Counted from the stretch's first letter, positions 19,301 to 28,802 are shown. The stretch: 64,000 nucleotides of DNA from Lachnospiraceae bacterium (GCA_017439675.1 JAFSIQ010000040.1:1-64000), one strand, 5' to 3'. Program-made: numbers and translations. The notes: generated by a model not told the origin, from the sequence alone.

Positions 19301-22300
19301 CCTGATGATGCCGCAACCTTTGATGTTGTGTTTGGCGGACAGACTATCACATTAGGAAAGACAGTGCCGGATCCAGTAGTTATCATTGGTCAGACATATG
19401 ATGCTAGTTCACCGGTTTATGATTTGTCCAGTGTGGTTATCAGTAATGATGACGCTACTGGAACAGTTACATATGCAATTGATGAGACAAAGGGATTGCC
19501 AGATGGTTTGAGCCTAGAGGGAACGCTGATTGTAGGAACTATCCCAGAAGGAACGGAAGAAGGTGTACAGGAAAGCATCATTCATGTGACTGGTAAGAAT
19601 GGAAGTACAGCAGAGTTATCGTTGAAATTTACAATCAGTACGGATGGCGAAGGTGGTACAACTGAGCAGGATGGCCGTATCATGGTGAATACCGAGGATA
19701 AGGAAGTACACCTATATGGCAATTCGGTTATTTTTAAAACCCATGCAGATGGAACGGCAATTTATCTAGATGATGACCAGAACGGAATTGCAGATTATGA
19801 AGAAGCAGCTTGGACAGGAGATTTGACAGAGTATGCAGTATACGGTGTGCATGGAGCGGATATAAACAAAGCAATCAAATTGACTGTCGAGGGTGGTACA
19901 ATTGGAAAATTATATGCTGCCTATGGTAACAATATAACCAATACGGATTTGTGCTTAGATGTCAGCATTAGCGGAGGTAGTATTGGTGAATTCTATGCGT
20001 TAAATGGTGCCAAGGCATCGGGAACAATGAAAATTGTTGTAGGAGAAGCTGCATCGATTACTACATATGCCGTTGCCGCAGAAAGTACAGATACATACAA
20101 GGGTTATTACAGTGATAATAAGGGTGATGTTACCATTGCAGGTACATATGCAGTAGATGAAGAAGTCAATGCAAAAACCATATCTACCGTCACATCAAGT
20201 GCGGTTACATTTATGCAACCAGTAATAGTGACAGGCGATGTAGCGTTGAATGGTACAAGTGCAACATTTTCAAATACGGTTAATGTATCAGGTACATTGA
20301 CGGTAAGTGATGTGACAAGAGCAACCTTTAATGAATCTGTTGATGCAACCAAGTTGTCTTTGAATGCATCGGAGGCAACACAGTTTAAGAAGACAGTTAC
20401 GGTTCCAACAATATGCATTGAGTCTGGTGGTTATGCAATCTTTAATGGAAATGTTGAATCGACGCTGGCAATAGTAGTATATGCTGATGCTACGGCAGAG
20501 TTTAATGGAACCCTGACTGGTAATCAGATGACTTTGGATGAGAGTAGTTCCAAAGCGATTTTTAAAAAAGATGTGAATATCAGTAGTAAGCTGAGTACCT
20601 ATGGTGAAATTTGGATTAATGAGGGTGTTACAGTAACAGTGCCAACTTTGTATAAACAGTCATCCTCAGAAACCTACTTGAAGGGTAATCTGAATGCAAA
20701 TGGGGTTTCTTATAGTGGTAATGTTTACATGATGGAAGGCAGTAGTCTTTCACAGTTGACAAGTGGTGCATGGTCTTATGTATTTTATCCATTCTCTACA
20801 AGTACTGATATGAAGGGGGCATCCGTTACAATTGCAGACAGCGTAACGGTGGAAGGTGCAACTTACTTACGCAGTAGTGCTACACACACGGCTACAGCAA
20901 CACAAATACCAGGTTATGAATATACATTTAAAGTGAATGGAGAAAACATAGAGGGTGAAAGCTTTGTTATGCCGAATGCAACTGCAACGATTGTAGCAGT
21001 GTATTCACCGATACAAATCACATTGACAAAGAGCTTTGCAGAGCCAACAGGCTCAGTGGGGGCGACATATACAGCCAATCAGCCTCTTTATGATTTATCA
21101 GATATTACGATTAATAATGATACTACAGATGCATATGGCGGCGAAGTGATATATGCAGTGAATAGCGAGAGCGTGCTTCCGGCTGGCTTAACGCTTGAAA
21201 ATGGAAAGGTGATAGGAACACCGACTACAGAAAATGCGTTGGGTGATGTGGTCAAGTTTGATGTTACAGGTAGAAACGGTACGACAGCAACAATAGAGGT
21301 GTTGATTTCTATTCTTGCAGAGGGCTATGAGCCTGTTGATATCAATGATACAATTGAAATTAATTCCACTATAATGAACTTGAAGGGTACATCGATTGTA
21401 ATTTATCCGGATGAATCCGACAGCAGTATGGCAACCATTTATCCAGATTACAATGGAGATGGAAAGCCAGACAATAATATTCCATTAGAAATCAATGGTG
21501 AAACTAGCTATAGCTTGGCAAGCTATTCTATATATGGTTATATGGATACAGAAACACCATACATGGGAAATATCAGCATTATCATGTTAGGTGGAAAGGT
21601 GAAAGCTATCTATGGAGTATATGGTTCTGGTTCTACTACTTGTGCCACTGTGAATGGTAATGTGACTGTTCATATTGTTGGTGGGACGATTAGTACGAAT
21701 GCATATGGTTCCATGTATGGAAAGGTAAGTAACGTAGAGTTGAAGGTTACAGATGGAACTCATAACTATGCAGATTTCTACGGTGCAGTTCATTCACAGG
21801 TAAGCAAGGATGTGTGTTATGAATGTGGCGGAACAGCGATTATAAAGGAGGGTGCATCTAATCAGGCAGTTTATATACAGGCTGCGAAGGATAGCACGGT
21901 CGGTGGAAATGTAGATATTAATGTAGGATTTGACAGTAGTGAATATGGTTTTACCTCAACAGGAAGTAATTCTTATTATTCTCGCTTTAAAGGTGTATGT
22001 GATACAGCTGTTCAGGGAGATGTAAATGTCACGATTGACGGATATTGGGCACCAAAATACGAGAATGATTTTGTGAGCGGTGGCAGCGTCGCAGGTGATG
22101 TGAATATCAATTGGAAAAGCGGAATTGTAGGAGTGGAATCTAGAGGAATTGAAACCTGCTTTGCAAATGGTACGACTATTACAGGAAGTATGAATGTGAC
22201 TGTAGCAGATGGTGCAACAATTGCCGCATACTACGATACTTATGCTCTTTACAATGCTACAGCAGAGAATGTAAATGTATATGTTCCAACAACGGCAAGT

Positions 22301-25300
22301 AAAATGATTTATAACTTTGATGTGTTGGGTGGAACAAGTGCTAAGGTTAATGATTATGCTTATTCATACAATAGAGGATATGTACAGATTGGCGGTGAGT
22401 ACACCATTACAGAAGATTTGTCAATCACGAGTATTTATATCCTAGAGGGTGCTCAGGTTACGATTGCCGAGGGTACATCTATTGGTGTGAGCGGATATTA
22501 TACAGAGGTTCGCGAGGGTGCAACCTTAGTCAATAATGGTGAGCTGAATGTTCGCTATGAGATGAAGGTGGACGGAACATTTGATAATAGAGGAAGCTTT
22601 AAGAATACAGCAGTCTCTAGCTCACAAAGAGCTGCGGTAAATATGCGTGAGGGTTCTAAGGTGATTAACCGCGAAGGTGCCACATGGAATGTAGCAGGCG
22701 AAATTACGAATGGAAGCGCAATCTATAATTATGGTGAATTTGTGCAGACGTATGAGGATGTATCACTTGGAACCATGTTTACAGTCAAGAAATTGAGTTT
22801 GCAGGGTGAGGTTGCGGACTATACAGAAGAGTCGAATCTGTATTATCCATACAGCGTAGATTATCCAACACAATGTGTGGATGGCGCACCACTTACAGGT
22901 GATAGTATGGCAACTTCGGATTTGGATGAATACAGTTACATTGAGGGTGGTAGCACATTTAGTGTGACACCGGGAACCCAGTTGGTGGATACGGTAGAGC
23001 TTGCATCGATTACCTATGGAACAGATGCTTCTGCAACAAAGCAGGAGAATGGAACATGGATTGGAACAGCACCATTTGAACCATTTACCGTAACCCTCAA
23101 TTACGAGGCCAAGGAAGAGGTTTCATCGATTACTTTGAATCCCACCGCGGCACGGATTGATAATACAGAACAAGATGTATTGGTTGTTAATAAGGAATAT
23201 ACAGCAGAAGCCCCACTCTATGATTTGACTACAATTCAGGTGCTGGGTGATACCGCAACGGAAGGAAATATTACTTATTCAGTAGAGAGTGGTTCTAGCT
23301 TGCCAGAAGGTTTGGTGCTTCAGGACGGCAAATTGTATGGAATATTGAAGAATGCCACTGAGAATGAGCAGACGATTAAGTTTGTTGTCAAGGGAAAGAA
23401 CCAGACATCTGCAGTGTTTACCTTGACCCTTTGCGCAGTTAAAAAATGTGTTCCAGAGTGGTCGGTTCCAACTGGTTTCACTGCGGTTGTAGGACAGACA
23501 TTCGGCGATGTGCAATTACCAACATCTGAGTACGGAACATATAGTTGGAGAAATAGTGCTAGCCCTGTGGGTGAAGAGGCTGTTACATTAGAAAATGTAG
23601 AATTGTTATTTGCGCCAAATGATATTGCCAATTATGATTGGGGGGCGGTGGCACAAGCAACCGGCGGTACCTATGCAGACGGTGTGGTAACCTTTAAGGT
23701 ATCCATTTCAATTGGTCTTGGCGTACCTACATACACAGTTCCGATTGGTTTGACTGCAACCTATGGTCAGACCTTTGGAGAGGTGGAGATTCCAGCAGGA
23801 ACCAATGATGGTGTATTTACTTGGTCCTATAATGAGTCCAGAACAGTTGGTAATGTTGGAGAGCATCAGTATTATGTAACATATACGCCGAATAACAAGA
23901 ATTATCAGGAAGTGACAGGAATTAAGGTTACTCTTACAGTCAATCCTGCAATTCCTACTTTTACAAAGATTGAAGCATTAAATGCTGTCTGTGGTATGCA
24001 ATTAAAAGATATCACTTTACCTACAGTTGTAAACGGAACTTATAAATGGATTACGACTGCAGATGCATCGCTGGTAGATGGAAAGAGTTATCAGTTGGGA
24101 TTTGTGCCAACGGATACAACCAATTATGATTGGACTGCTTTGACAGAATGGAATAGTACATGGGATTGCATTGTATTTGCGGTGTCTGTGAATGTAGACC
24201 ATGAATTTGAAGAAACATGGACATATGATGAGACATATCACTGGAATGAATGTTTGGGTACAAGCTGTACGGAGATAGAGAATAAGGCAACACATAACTG
24301 GGGTGAAGGCGAAGTAAAGACTCCAGCAACAGAGACAACAACTGGTATAAGAGAATATACCTGTGAGTGTGGGGCAACCAAGGAGGAGACAATTCCTGTG
24401 ACCACACACAAAAATCATACCTATGGAGGTATATGGAAGAGTGATGCAGAAAATCACTGGAAGGAATGTACATTTGATGGTTGTAATGCGAAAGACCAGT
24501 TAGAAGCGCATACATGGAATGCAGGGGTTGTTACAGAGGAAGCGACAGAGACAACAATTGGAGTGAAAATCTATACCTGTACAGCATGTAACAGGACGAA
24601 GACAGAGACGATTCCGATGCTTGAGCATACCCACAGCTTTGGAGATGCATGGGAGAGTGATGCAGAGAATCACTGGAAGGAATGTACTTCTGATAGTTGT
24701 GATGAGAAAGATGAGCTTGGCGAGCATACATGGAATAACGGAGTTGTTATAAAGGAAGCGACAGAGACAACAACCGGAGTGAAGACTTATACGTGTACAG
24801 TATGTAGCAGGACGAAGACAGAGACAATTCCAATGCTTGAGCATACCCACAGCTTTGGAGATACATGGGAGAGTGATGCAGAGAATCACTGGAAGGAATG
24901 TACTTCTGATAGTTGTGATGAGAAAGCCGAGCTTGGCGAACATACATGGAATAACGGAGTTGTTACAAAGGAAGCGACAGAGACAACAACCGGAGTGAAG
25001 ACCTATACGTGTACAGTATGTAGCAGGACGAAGACGGAAATTATACCAATACTTGACCACACACATATTTATGGAGATACATGGGAGAGTGATGTACAGA
25101 ATCACTGGAAGGAATGTACTTCTGATAGTTGTGATGAGAAAGCCGAGTTCGGTGAGCATACATGGGATACAGGAGTTGTCACAAAGGAAGCAACCGAGAC
25201 ATCAAATGGTGAGACGCTTTATACGTGTACAGTATGTAGTAAGACGAAGACAGAGATAACACTTGCACTTGGAGAGCACTCTTATGATGTGTGGGATTAC

Positions 25301-26362
25301 AATAATGAGAATCACTGGAAGTGTTGTGGAGACTTCGGATGTAGTGCGACAACCGTACCGGAAGCACATGACTGGGGCGAGGGAGTAGTAAAGACTCCAG
25401 CAACAGAAACGACAACAGGAGTAATAGTATATACTTGTGAGTGTGGAAAAACAAAGAGAGAAGTAATACCTGTGTTAGAGCACACAAATCATACTTATGG
25501 AGATACATGGAAGTATGATGCAGAGAATCACTGGAAGGAATGTACCTTTGAAAATTGTGAGGAGCTTGGAGCGTTGACAAATCATACATGGGATGAAGGT
25601 GTAATTACCAAAGAAGCAACTGCAACAGTAGCTGGTGAAAGAATCCATACATGTACCATATGTAAAGTGACCAAGGTGGAGATTATTCCGGCTACGGGTG
25701 TAACTGTTGAGACACCGGGTGAGAAACCAGATGAGACACCGGATGAATCACCGAAGGATACACCAGAAGCTATAGGTACAGTTTTAGAAGATGATGATGT
25801 AGATGGAGAGTATAAGGTAACCAATGACACTGTTGGAATGGAAGAGGTTTCTTATAAGATTACTAACAAGAGTGCAACAAAGATTACGATTCCGGATACC
25901 ATTGTTGTCAATGGCGTGACTTATAAAGTAACCTCCATTGCAGATAATGCATTCAAGAATCATAAGAAGTTAAAAACGGTTAAAATGGGTGCAAATGTTG
26001 TTACCATTGGAAAGAATGCATTCTCTGGTTGTAAGAAGTTGACTACTGTTACCATTGGAAAGAATGTAACAACAATTGGAAACAGTACATTCCAAAACTG
26101 TACAGCTCTTAAGAAGATTACAATTCCAGCTAAGGTGACTAAGATTGGAACTAAGGCGTTTTATGGATGTAAGAAGCTTACAAGCATTACCATTAAGACA
26201 GCAAAGCTGACAACTAAAAATGTTGGTAAGAACGCATTTAAGAATGCAGGAAGCAGTAACTATAAGAAGCTTGTAGTGAAGGTTCCGAAGAAACAATTAA
26301 AGAGTTATACGACAATGCTGAAGAAACGCGGCTTGAGTTCGAAAGCTAAGGTTAAGAAATAG
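16322..26362 (+). CDS. giant multidomain secreted protein, BspA-type LRR C terminus (paralogue 2)
   Basis: A 3346-residue paralogue of the preceding gene with the same domain order. GGAGG at 16311-16315 fixes the ATG at 16322. Signal peptide residues 1-31 (ends VQAAE). Three super-modules have calcium-type loops near residues ~86 (DKDKDGVLD), ~1150 (DDDQNGIAD) and ~1705 (DYNGDGKPD), Gly/Tyr-rich beta repeats, and He_PIG domains near 1007-1107, 1564-1667 and 2270-2373. MBG-like domains follow (~2377-2620), then seven H-W-C modules (~2627-3127, against two in paralogue 1), a Pro/Glu/Asp linker, leucine-rich repeats (~3173-3327) and a basic tail. The last part of the gene is almost identical to paralogue 1 at DNA level. 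No covalent anchor motif is seen. Likely a very long surface fibre; ligand unknown. Confidence 0.85.
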   Translation: MYFQRNKHCVLGVLTGLMLSAGLFTPSAVQAAELDGVNTGLGITYIYSETDATTPTGINLNGNSVIIEKSANSTTAAPLINFYIDKDKDGVLDADETVESVGGAVDVNATLTIYGVYQQKSTEKLVITVKSGAIKTLRGVYGGEIATEDATAIAINLNSSDVSGGNVVVAEQSTVSTTAENAVLIDMNVTAGLFGQLLGGDKSDLDAGSSEAVAFDFDFSEAASLTGMFAAAKGDSSDVSMVRGSVKADVSPAVKPEGAQPNFAVVYQLWCCEQEGNFEFHMSNATVGAFPGLYESKVTGDYISDVDASCNILSTYLGMYNSSVDGDATISWVGCSFGSSNQMLYGINGRYQSLDYMVSGDCNLTYHGGYAMNLCGINGLSAGTGYIDIGGDVTFTIKDGTILGQQLVSGTTTGDYIYALRQADVNGNVAIAIEDGSLGIFNSGYNMYGLYNVNVAEGKSYTFNIGKDVTAEGNEGISNTVKVNVPFYAAYYSNLKGNANAYVYSNNASDNLVIASLFNNTDIDGDVNAVVKGGCYSEVYGVQNSDVNGNVDIALCDINEGVDMSALSYNTFAGVYSTPVTGNVSVVSNNVKGGYLYGIMSSDCGGKVTIDFDDVEGNALVKGADLSEDFTGAEISFTNVVASGEIDGLVVNSATCTGDIICNLDNVSSSNYLYGVKGSSLNVTGDVASHILNSSAGQSAYCVTNADIEGNLDVSVVENGEDDVADGENAVEDIYQTTVTGATNTNATGVITVNLEGITTKSMVTPYGDANGSDNGDVTVTIKGLNHACTAPINNETAPGQELIMTITDSIIAESVSILPGSADGGVAKAIYGDVSYYTGQVLFENDEATEGTIYLCQGTYHIPAGVTVGKESSIILKNGADVLLEGALDGTVTDANGALYVNGGTTTSELSTYNALYYPLNTTYSDVGGTVSTSSTRKHAFNSSVNFAKRGSTVSYTVNSTTGYSIEEVTVITNGGYSVEVTDNAPTYSFVMPDDAATFDVVFGGQTITLGKTVPDPVVIIGQTYDASSPVYDLSSVVISNDDATGTVTYAIDETKGLPDGLSLEGTLIVGTIPEGTEEGVQESIIHVTGKNGSTAELSLKFTISTDGEGGTTEQDGRIMVNTEDKEVHLYGNSVIFKTHADGTAIYLDDDQNGIADYEEAAWTGDLTEYAVYGVHGADINKAIKLTVEGGTIGKLYAAYGNNITNTDLCLDVSISGGSIGEFYALNGAKASGTMKIVVGEAASITTYAVAAESTDTYKGYYSDNKGDVTIAGTYAVDEEVNAKTISTVTSSAVTFMQPVIVTGDVALNGTSATFSNTVNVSGTLTVSDVTRATFNESVDATKLSLNASEATQFKKTVTVPTICIESGGYAIFNGNVESTLAIVVYADATAEFNGTLTGNQMTLDESSSKAIFKKDVNISSKLSTYGEIWINEGVTVTVPTLYKQSSSETYLKGNLNANGVSYSGNVYMMEGSSLSQLTSGAWSYVFYPFSTSTDMKGASVTIADSVTVEGATYLRSSATHTATATQIPGYEYTFKVNGENIEGESFVMPNATATIVAVYSPIQITLTKSFAEPTGSVGATYTANQPLYDLSDITINNDTTDAYGGEVIYAVNSESVLPAGLTLENGKVIGTPTTENALGDVVKFDVTGRNGTTATIEVLISILAEGYEPVDINDTIEINSTIMNLKGTSIVIYPDESDSSMATIYPDYNGDGKPDNNIPLEINGETSYSLASYSIYGYMDTETPYMGNISIIMLGGKVKAIYGVYGSGSTTCATVNGNVTVHIVGGTISTNAYGSMYGKVSNVELKVTDGTHNYADFYGAVHSQVSKDVCYECGGTAIIKEGASNQAVYIQAAKDSTVGGNVDINVGFDSSEYGFTSTGSNSYYSRFKGVCDTAVQGDVNVTIDGYWAPKYENDFVSGGSVAGDVNINWKSGIVGVESRGIETCFANGTTITGSMNVTVADGATIAAYYDTYALYNATAENVNVYVPTTASKMIYNFDVLGGTSAKVNDYAYSYNRGYVQIGGEYTITEDLSITSIYILEGAQVTIAEGTSIGVSGYYTEVREGATLVNNGELNVRYEMKVDGTFDNRGSFKNTAVSSSQRAAVNMREGSKVINREGATWNVAGEITNGSAIYNYGEFVQTYEDVSLGTMFTVKKLSLQGEVADYTEESNLYYPYSVDYPTQCVDGAPLTGDSMATSDLDEYSYIEGGSTFSVTPGTQLVDTVELASITYGTDASATKQENGTWIGTAPFEPFTVTLNYEAKEEVSSITLNPTAARIDNTEQDVLVVNKEYTAEAPLYDLTTIQVLGDTATEGNITYSVESGSSLPEGLVLQDGKLYGILKNATENEQTIKFVVKGKNQTSAVFTLTLCAVKKCVPEWSVPTGFTAVVGQTFGDVQLPTSEYGTYSWRNSASPVGEEAVTLENVELLFAPNDIANYDWGAVAQATGGTYADGVVTFKVSISIGLGVPTYTVPIGLTATYGQTFGEVEIPAGTNDGVFTWSYNESRTVGNVGEHQYYVTYTPNNKNYQEVTGIKVTLTVNPAIPTFTKIEALNAVCGMQLKDITLPTVVNGTYKWITTADASLVDGKSYQLGFVPTDTTNYDWTALTEWNSTWDCIVFAVSVNVDHEFEETWTYDETYHWNECLGTSCTEIENKATHNWGEGEVKTPATETTTGIREYTCECGATKEETIPVTTHKNHTYGGIWKSDAENHWKECTFDGCNAKDQLEAHTWNAGVVTEEATETTIGVKIYTCTACNRTKTETIPMLEHTHSFGDAWESDAENHWKECTSDSCDEKDELGEHTWNNGVVIKEATETTTGVKTYTCTVCSRTKTETIPMLEHTHSFGDTWESDAENHWKECTSDSCDEKAELGEHTWNNGVVTKEATETTTGVKTYTCTVCSRTKTEIIPILDHTHIYGDTWESDVQNHWKECTSDSCDEKAEFGEHTWDTGVVTKEATETSNGETLYTCTVCSKTKTEITLALGEHSYDVWDYNNENHWKCCGDFGCSATTVPEAHDWGEGVVKTPATETTTGVIVYTCECGKTKREVIPVLEHTNHTYGDTWKYDAENHWKECTFENCEELGALTNHTWDEGVITKEATATVAGERIHTCTICKVTKVEIIPATGVTVETPGEKPDETPDESPKDTPEAIGTVLEDDDVDGEYKVTNDTVGMEEVSYKITNKSATKITIPDTIVVNGVTYKVTSIADNAFKNHKKLKTVKMGANVVTIGKNAFSGCKKLTTVTIGKNVTTIGNSTFQNCTALKKITIPAKVTKIGTKAFYGCKKLTSITIKTAKLTTKNVGKNAFKNAGSSNYKKLVVKVPKKQLKSYTTMLKKRGLSSKAKVKK
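24620..25267 (+). repeat. three tandem 216-bp repeats encoding H-W-C modules
   Basis: Units start at 24620, 24836 and 25052, each exactly 216 bp (72 codons); a diverged fourth starts at 25268. Units 1 and 2 are nearly identical in DNA. Each encodes W-E-S-D, NHWKEC, C, EHTW and YTCTVC motifs, a spacing of His, Trp and Cys that suggests a small metal-binding or disulfide-stabilised domain. Confidence 0.9.
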
Positions 26363-26407
26363 GTCAATGATTGACGTGGTGTAATCTAGCGTTCAAGCAT
26401 AAACACG

Positions 26408-26450
26408 GATGCGTGTGGCAACAGAAAATGTTGTTGCACGCGTCTTTTTA
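26408..26450 (+). terminator. terminator after the second giant gene
   Basis: A 16-bp stem (with G:U pairs) joins GATGCGTGTGGCAACA to the complementary arm ending CACGCGTC, followed by TTTTT. Confidence 0.85.
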
Positions 26451-26459
26451 CTTATAACC

Positions 26460-26488
26460 TTGACAAAATAGGTAAAACTGTAGACAAT
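26460..26488 (+). promoter_or_regulatory. promoter of the CapA-like gene
   Basis: A perfect -35 box TTGACA (26460-26465), a 17-base spacer and GACAAT (26483-26488), about 54 bases before the start codon. Confidence 0.65.
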
Positions 26489-26541
26489 CTAAGAGGAAGT
26501 ATAAGACATTTGACATAAGAGGTTGGTTTGAGGATATACAT

Positions 26542-27969
26542 ATGAAGAAGTGGTTGGTAGCATTTATAATTGAAATAGTACTTTGCGGTGCTTTGTTGGG
26601 TGGCTTTTACATTTATAAGCAGCACTATGCGAAGGAGCAGGAACAGAAAGCTATTGTGGCGCGACAGGAATTAGAGCGCAAGCAGGGAGAACAGAAAAAG
26701 AGAGAGCTAGAAGCGAAGGCAGAAGAGGAGAACCGGGTGCAGAAGGTGAAGAATGATATCGTTGCTTCTTGTGACCGGATTGATGCAGAGTTTGCTGATT
26801 GGTTATATGAGAATTACCAAGAGGCAAGTGAGGTGATGGTAGCAGCCATAGGAGCTAATACATATGAGGATAAGCTATGGCATGAGGAGACTGGAAAGTC
26901 TATTTCGGTATTAAGAGATGAGTATAGCGGAGTAATGGATTCGGAGGAAATTATGAGGGAAAACAGCATTTATACCAAGGATAGCGCAAGCAGAGAGTAT
27001 GCAAGTCTTTCCTTTGCAGGAGACATTTCCTTTTCCCATCACTATACACCCGCGCAGAATTACACCAATCTGGGAATTAATGGGGCCTTTTCCGAGGGCT
27101 TGCAGCAGACCATGAAGGAAGCAGATATTTTCATGCTGAACAATGAATTTTGTTATACCAATTCCAATACGCCGATTAGTGGAAAGACCTACACCTTCCG
27201 TGCGGCACCAGAGCTAGTGAGTCGTTTGGATGAGATGGGGGTGGACATTGTTTCCATTGCCAACAATCATACTTATGACTATGGGGAGCAGGGAATTATT
27301 GACACCATGAATACGTTGAGGGATGCGGGGGTTCCTTACGTGGGAGCAGGTGTGAATTTGGAGGATGCCAAGAATAATATTGTGTATTTTGTGATAAATG
27401 GAATGAAAATTGCCTACATTGCCGCCACACAGGTGGAGAGAGATTTGCCGATTTTGACGCAGCCAGCAACAGAAACTAGTGCAGGTGTCATTCGATGCTT
27501 TGAGCCAGAGCTAGTATGTGAGATGATAGAAGTGGCAGAGGCGAACAGTGATTTTGTAATTGTGTATCCGCATTGGGGGACAGAGCTTGTGAAGGAGATA
27601 CAGGCGGATCAGCAGGCACTGGCATATGCATTCATTGATGCAGGAGCAGATGCTATTGTGGGCGGACATCCACACTGTTTGCAGGGAATAGAGTACTATA
27701 ACGGGGTTCCGATTTTTTATTCCATGAGTAATTTCAGCTTTAGCAGTAAGGTCAAGAATAGCTGTGTGTTAAATTTGCAGGTTACCATGGATGGAATTGA
27801 GAGTGCAAGATACCTTCCGTGTAGGGAGAGTAATGGTATGACGTATCAGTGCGATAAAGGTGCGACTGATTATACAGAGATTATCGGAATATTGAACCGA
27901 TATTCTGTCAATGCATCCATTGATGAGGATGGTTATGTGACCGAAGTGGATGTGACTTTGGAGAATTGA
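26542..27969 (+). CDS. CapA/PgsA-family metallophosphatase-fold protein, membrane anchored
   Basis: A 475-residue protein. Residues 4-25 are a membrane anchor, 30-70 a charged Glu/Lys coiled coil, and ~150-440 a CapA domain. Visible family motifs are SFAGDISF (metal Asp), NNEF, SIANNHTYDYG, YPHWGTE and GGHPHCLQG, which together form the metal site of the calcineurin-like CapA fold. The family is named from capsule poly-gamma-glutamate systems, but no pgsB/C-like genes are nearby, so a role in poly-glutamate export is not supported here; a general envelope hydrolase role is possible. It has its own promoter and lies just downstream of the giant surface proteins. Confidence 0.88.
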   Translation: MKKWLVAFIIEIVLCGALLGGFYIYKQHYAKEQEQKAIVARQELERKQGEQKKRELEAKAEEENRVQKVKNDIVASCDRIDAEFADWLYENYQEASEVMVAAIGANTYEDKLWHEETGKSISVLRDEYSGVMDSEEIMRENSIYTKDSASREYASLSFAGDISFSHHYTPAQNYTNLGINGAFSEGLQQTMKEADIFMLNNEFCYTNSNTPISGKTYTFRAAPELVSRLDEMGVDIVSIANNHTYDYGEQGIIDTMNTLRDAGVPYVGAGVNLEDAKNNIVYFVINGMKIAYIAATQVERDLPILTQPATETSAGVIRCFEPELVCEMIEVAEANSDFVIVYPHWGTELVKEIQADQQALAYAFIDAGADAIVGGHPHCLQGIEYYNGVPIFYSMSNFSFSSKVKNSCVLNLQVTMDGIESARYLPCRESNGMTYQCDKGATDYTEIIGILNRYSVNASIDEDGYVTEVDVTLEN

Positions 27970-28095
27970 TAGCTTGGTAGTTTTTGGTGGAGAAAAAGTG
28001 GATGAGTCGTAAAAAGCGATGGTGCAACGTGAGAGTGACAGGGTGGCGCTGTAAAGTTGCTTGAAAATTTATAAAAATGTTGTATAATGCGATTA

Positions 28096-28190
28096 GCAGT
28101 TTCACTTGCTTGCAAGGGTGAAACTGCTGAGCGGATTACAAGCGGAGCTTGTAATATGCGATATGATTTCATTTGCTTGCAAGGGTGAAA
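28096..28190 (+). repeat. cluster of three hairpins with a repeated palindromic core
   Basis: Hairpin 1 pairs GCAGTTTCAC (28096-28105) with GTGAAACTGC (28118-28127). Hairpin 2 pairs ATTACAAG (28135-28142) with CTTGTAAT (28148-28155). Hairpin 3 (28167-28190) repeats the 24-base core of hairpin 1 with one change. They occupy the leader between the CapA gene and the next small gene. Confidence 0.75.
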
Positions 28191-28211
28191 TATGAGATAG
28201 GAGGTGTGCAT

Positions 28212-28574
28212 ATGCTTGAACGAACATTAGGACCATGGGATTATCGCATGATGCCGAACAAAATGTTGGAATTAGTGAAGAACGTTGGTAACATGGAGCA
28301 GGAGCATACCGGATACTATGTAGACAGTGAATCGGAAATGTTAACTATATTGGCGTATTTGAATTATGGAGAAACCACCAATATTACAGAGGGTATGATA
28401 GAGCAGATAGAGGAAGCAGTAAGGACGTTAGAGGCACGTCGCTTGCGCAGAGAGGATGAGTATGATATTGGTGGAAGAAAATTAGGAGACGATGAGTATT
28501 TGGGTCGTGAAGATTTCGCATTAGGTGAAGACCGATTCGGTAATAATGATGGAAGAACGCTAGGAAGATTTTAG
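28212..28574 (+). CDS. 120-aa acidic/basic protein, unknown
   Basis: A 120-residue soluble protein. The ATG at 28212 is chosen because GGAGG lies 6-7 bases before it; an upstream in-frame ATG at 28173 falls inside the palindromic repeats and lacks a ribosome site. The first ~75 residues look like a helical domain (PNKMLELVKNVGNM, MIEQIEEAVRTLEARR). The rest is a low-complexity charged tail rich in Gly, Asp, Glu and Arg that repeats a GRxxLGxDEY-like pattern and ends RTLGRF. I do not recognise the family. It stands alone between hairpins and a terminator. Confidence 0.7.
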   Translation: MLERTLGPWDYRMMPNKMLELVKNVGNMEQEHTGYYVDSESEMLTILAYLNYGETTNITEGMIEQIEEAVRTLEARRLRREDEYDIGGRKLGDDEYLGREDFALGEDRFGNNDGRTLGRF

Positions 28575-28576
28575 CG

Positions 28577-28617
28577 AAGGCTATTTCTTAAGACTTCATG
28601 AAGAAATAGCCTTTTTA
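28577..28617 (+). terminator. terminator after the 120-aa protein gene
   Basis: AAGGCTATTTCTT (28577-28589) pairs perfectly with AAGAAATAGCCTT, followed by T residues. Confidence 0.9.
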
Positions 28618-28802
28618 CTATAAATGTGATATGATGGTAAGGCGTGATAGATAATGCAATGTGATTGGGCAAGAAAATTGTAGCTATAATGTGTAATGCA
28701 GGTGAAAATATTGTGGATTTGAGTGAAAGCTGGATAATGCAATAATTAAGAATAAGCTAGAAGTAAGTTGATTGAACTGAGAACATGCGAGGTTGCAAAA
28801 GA

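Noticed and set aside
24620..25267. Regular repeats that might suggest a CRISPR array
   Set aside because: The units are 216 bp with no alternating unique spacers, and all lie in one open reading frame.
24017..25589. Several long minus-strand frames opposite the H-W-C repeats
   Set aside because: They are antisense shadows of the giant gene; they lack ribosome sites, and their repeats simply mirror the sense repeats.
26542..27969. Capsular poly-gamma-glutamate locus
   Set aside because: Only the CapA-like gene is present; no synthetase or transport partners adjoin it.
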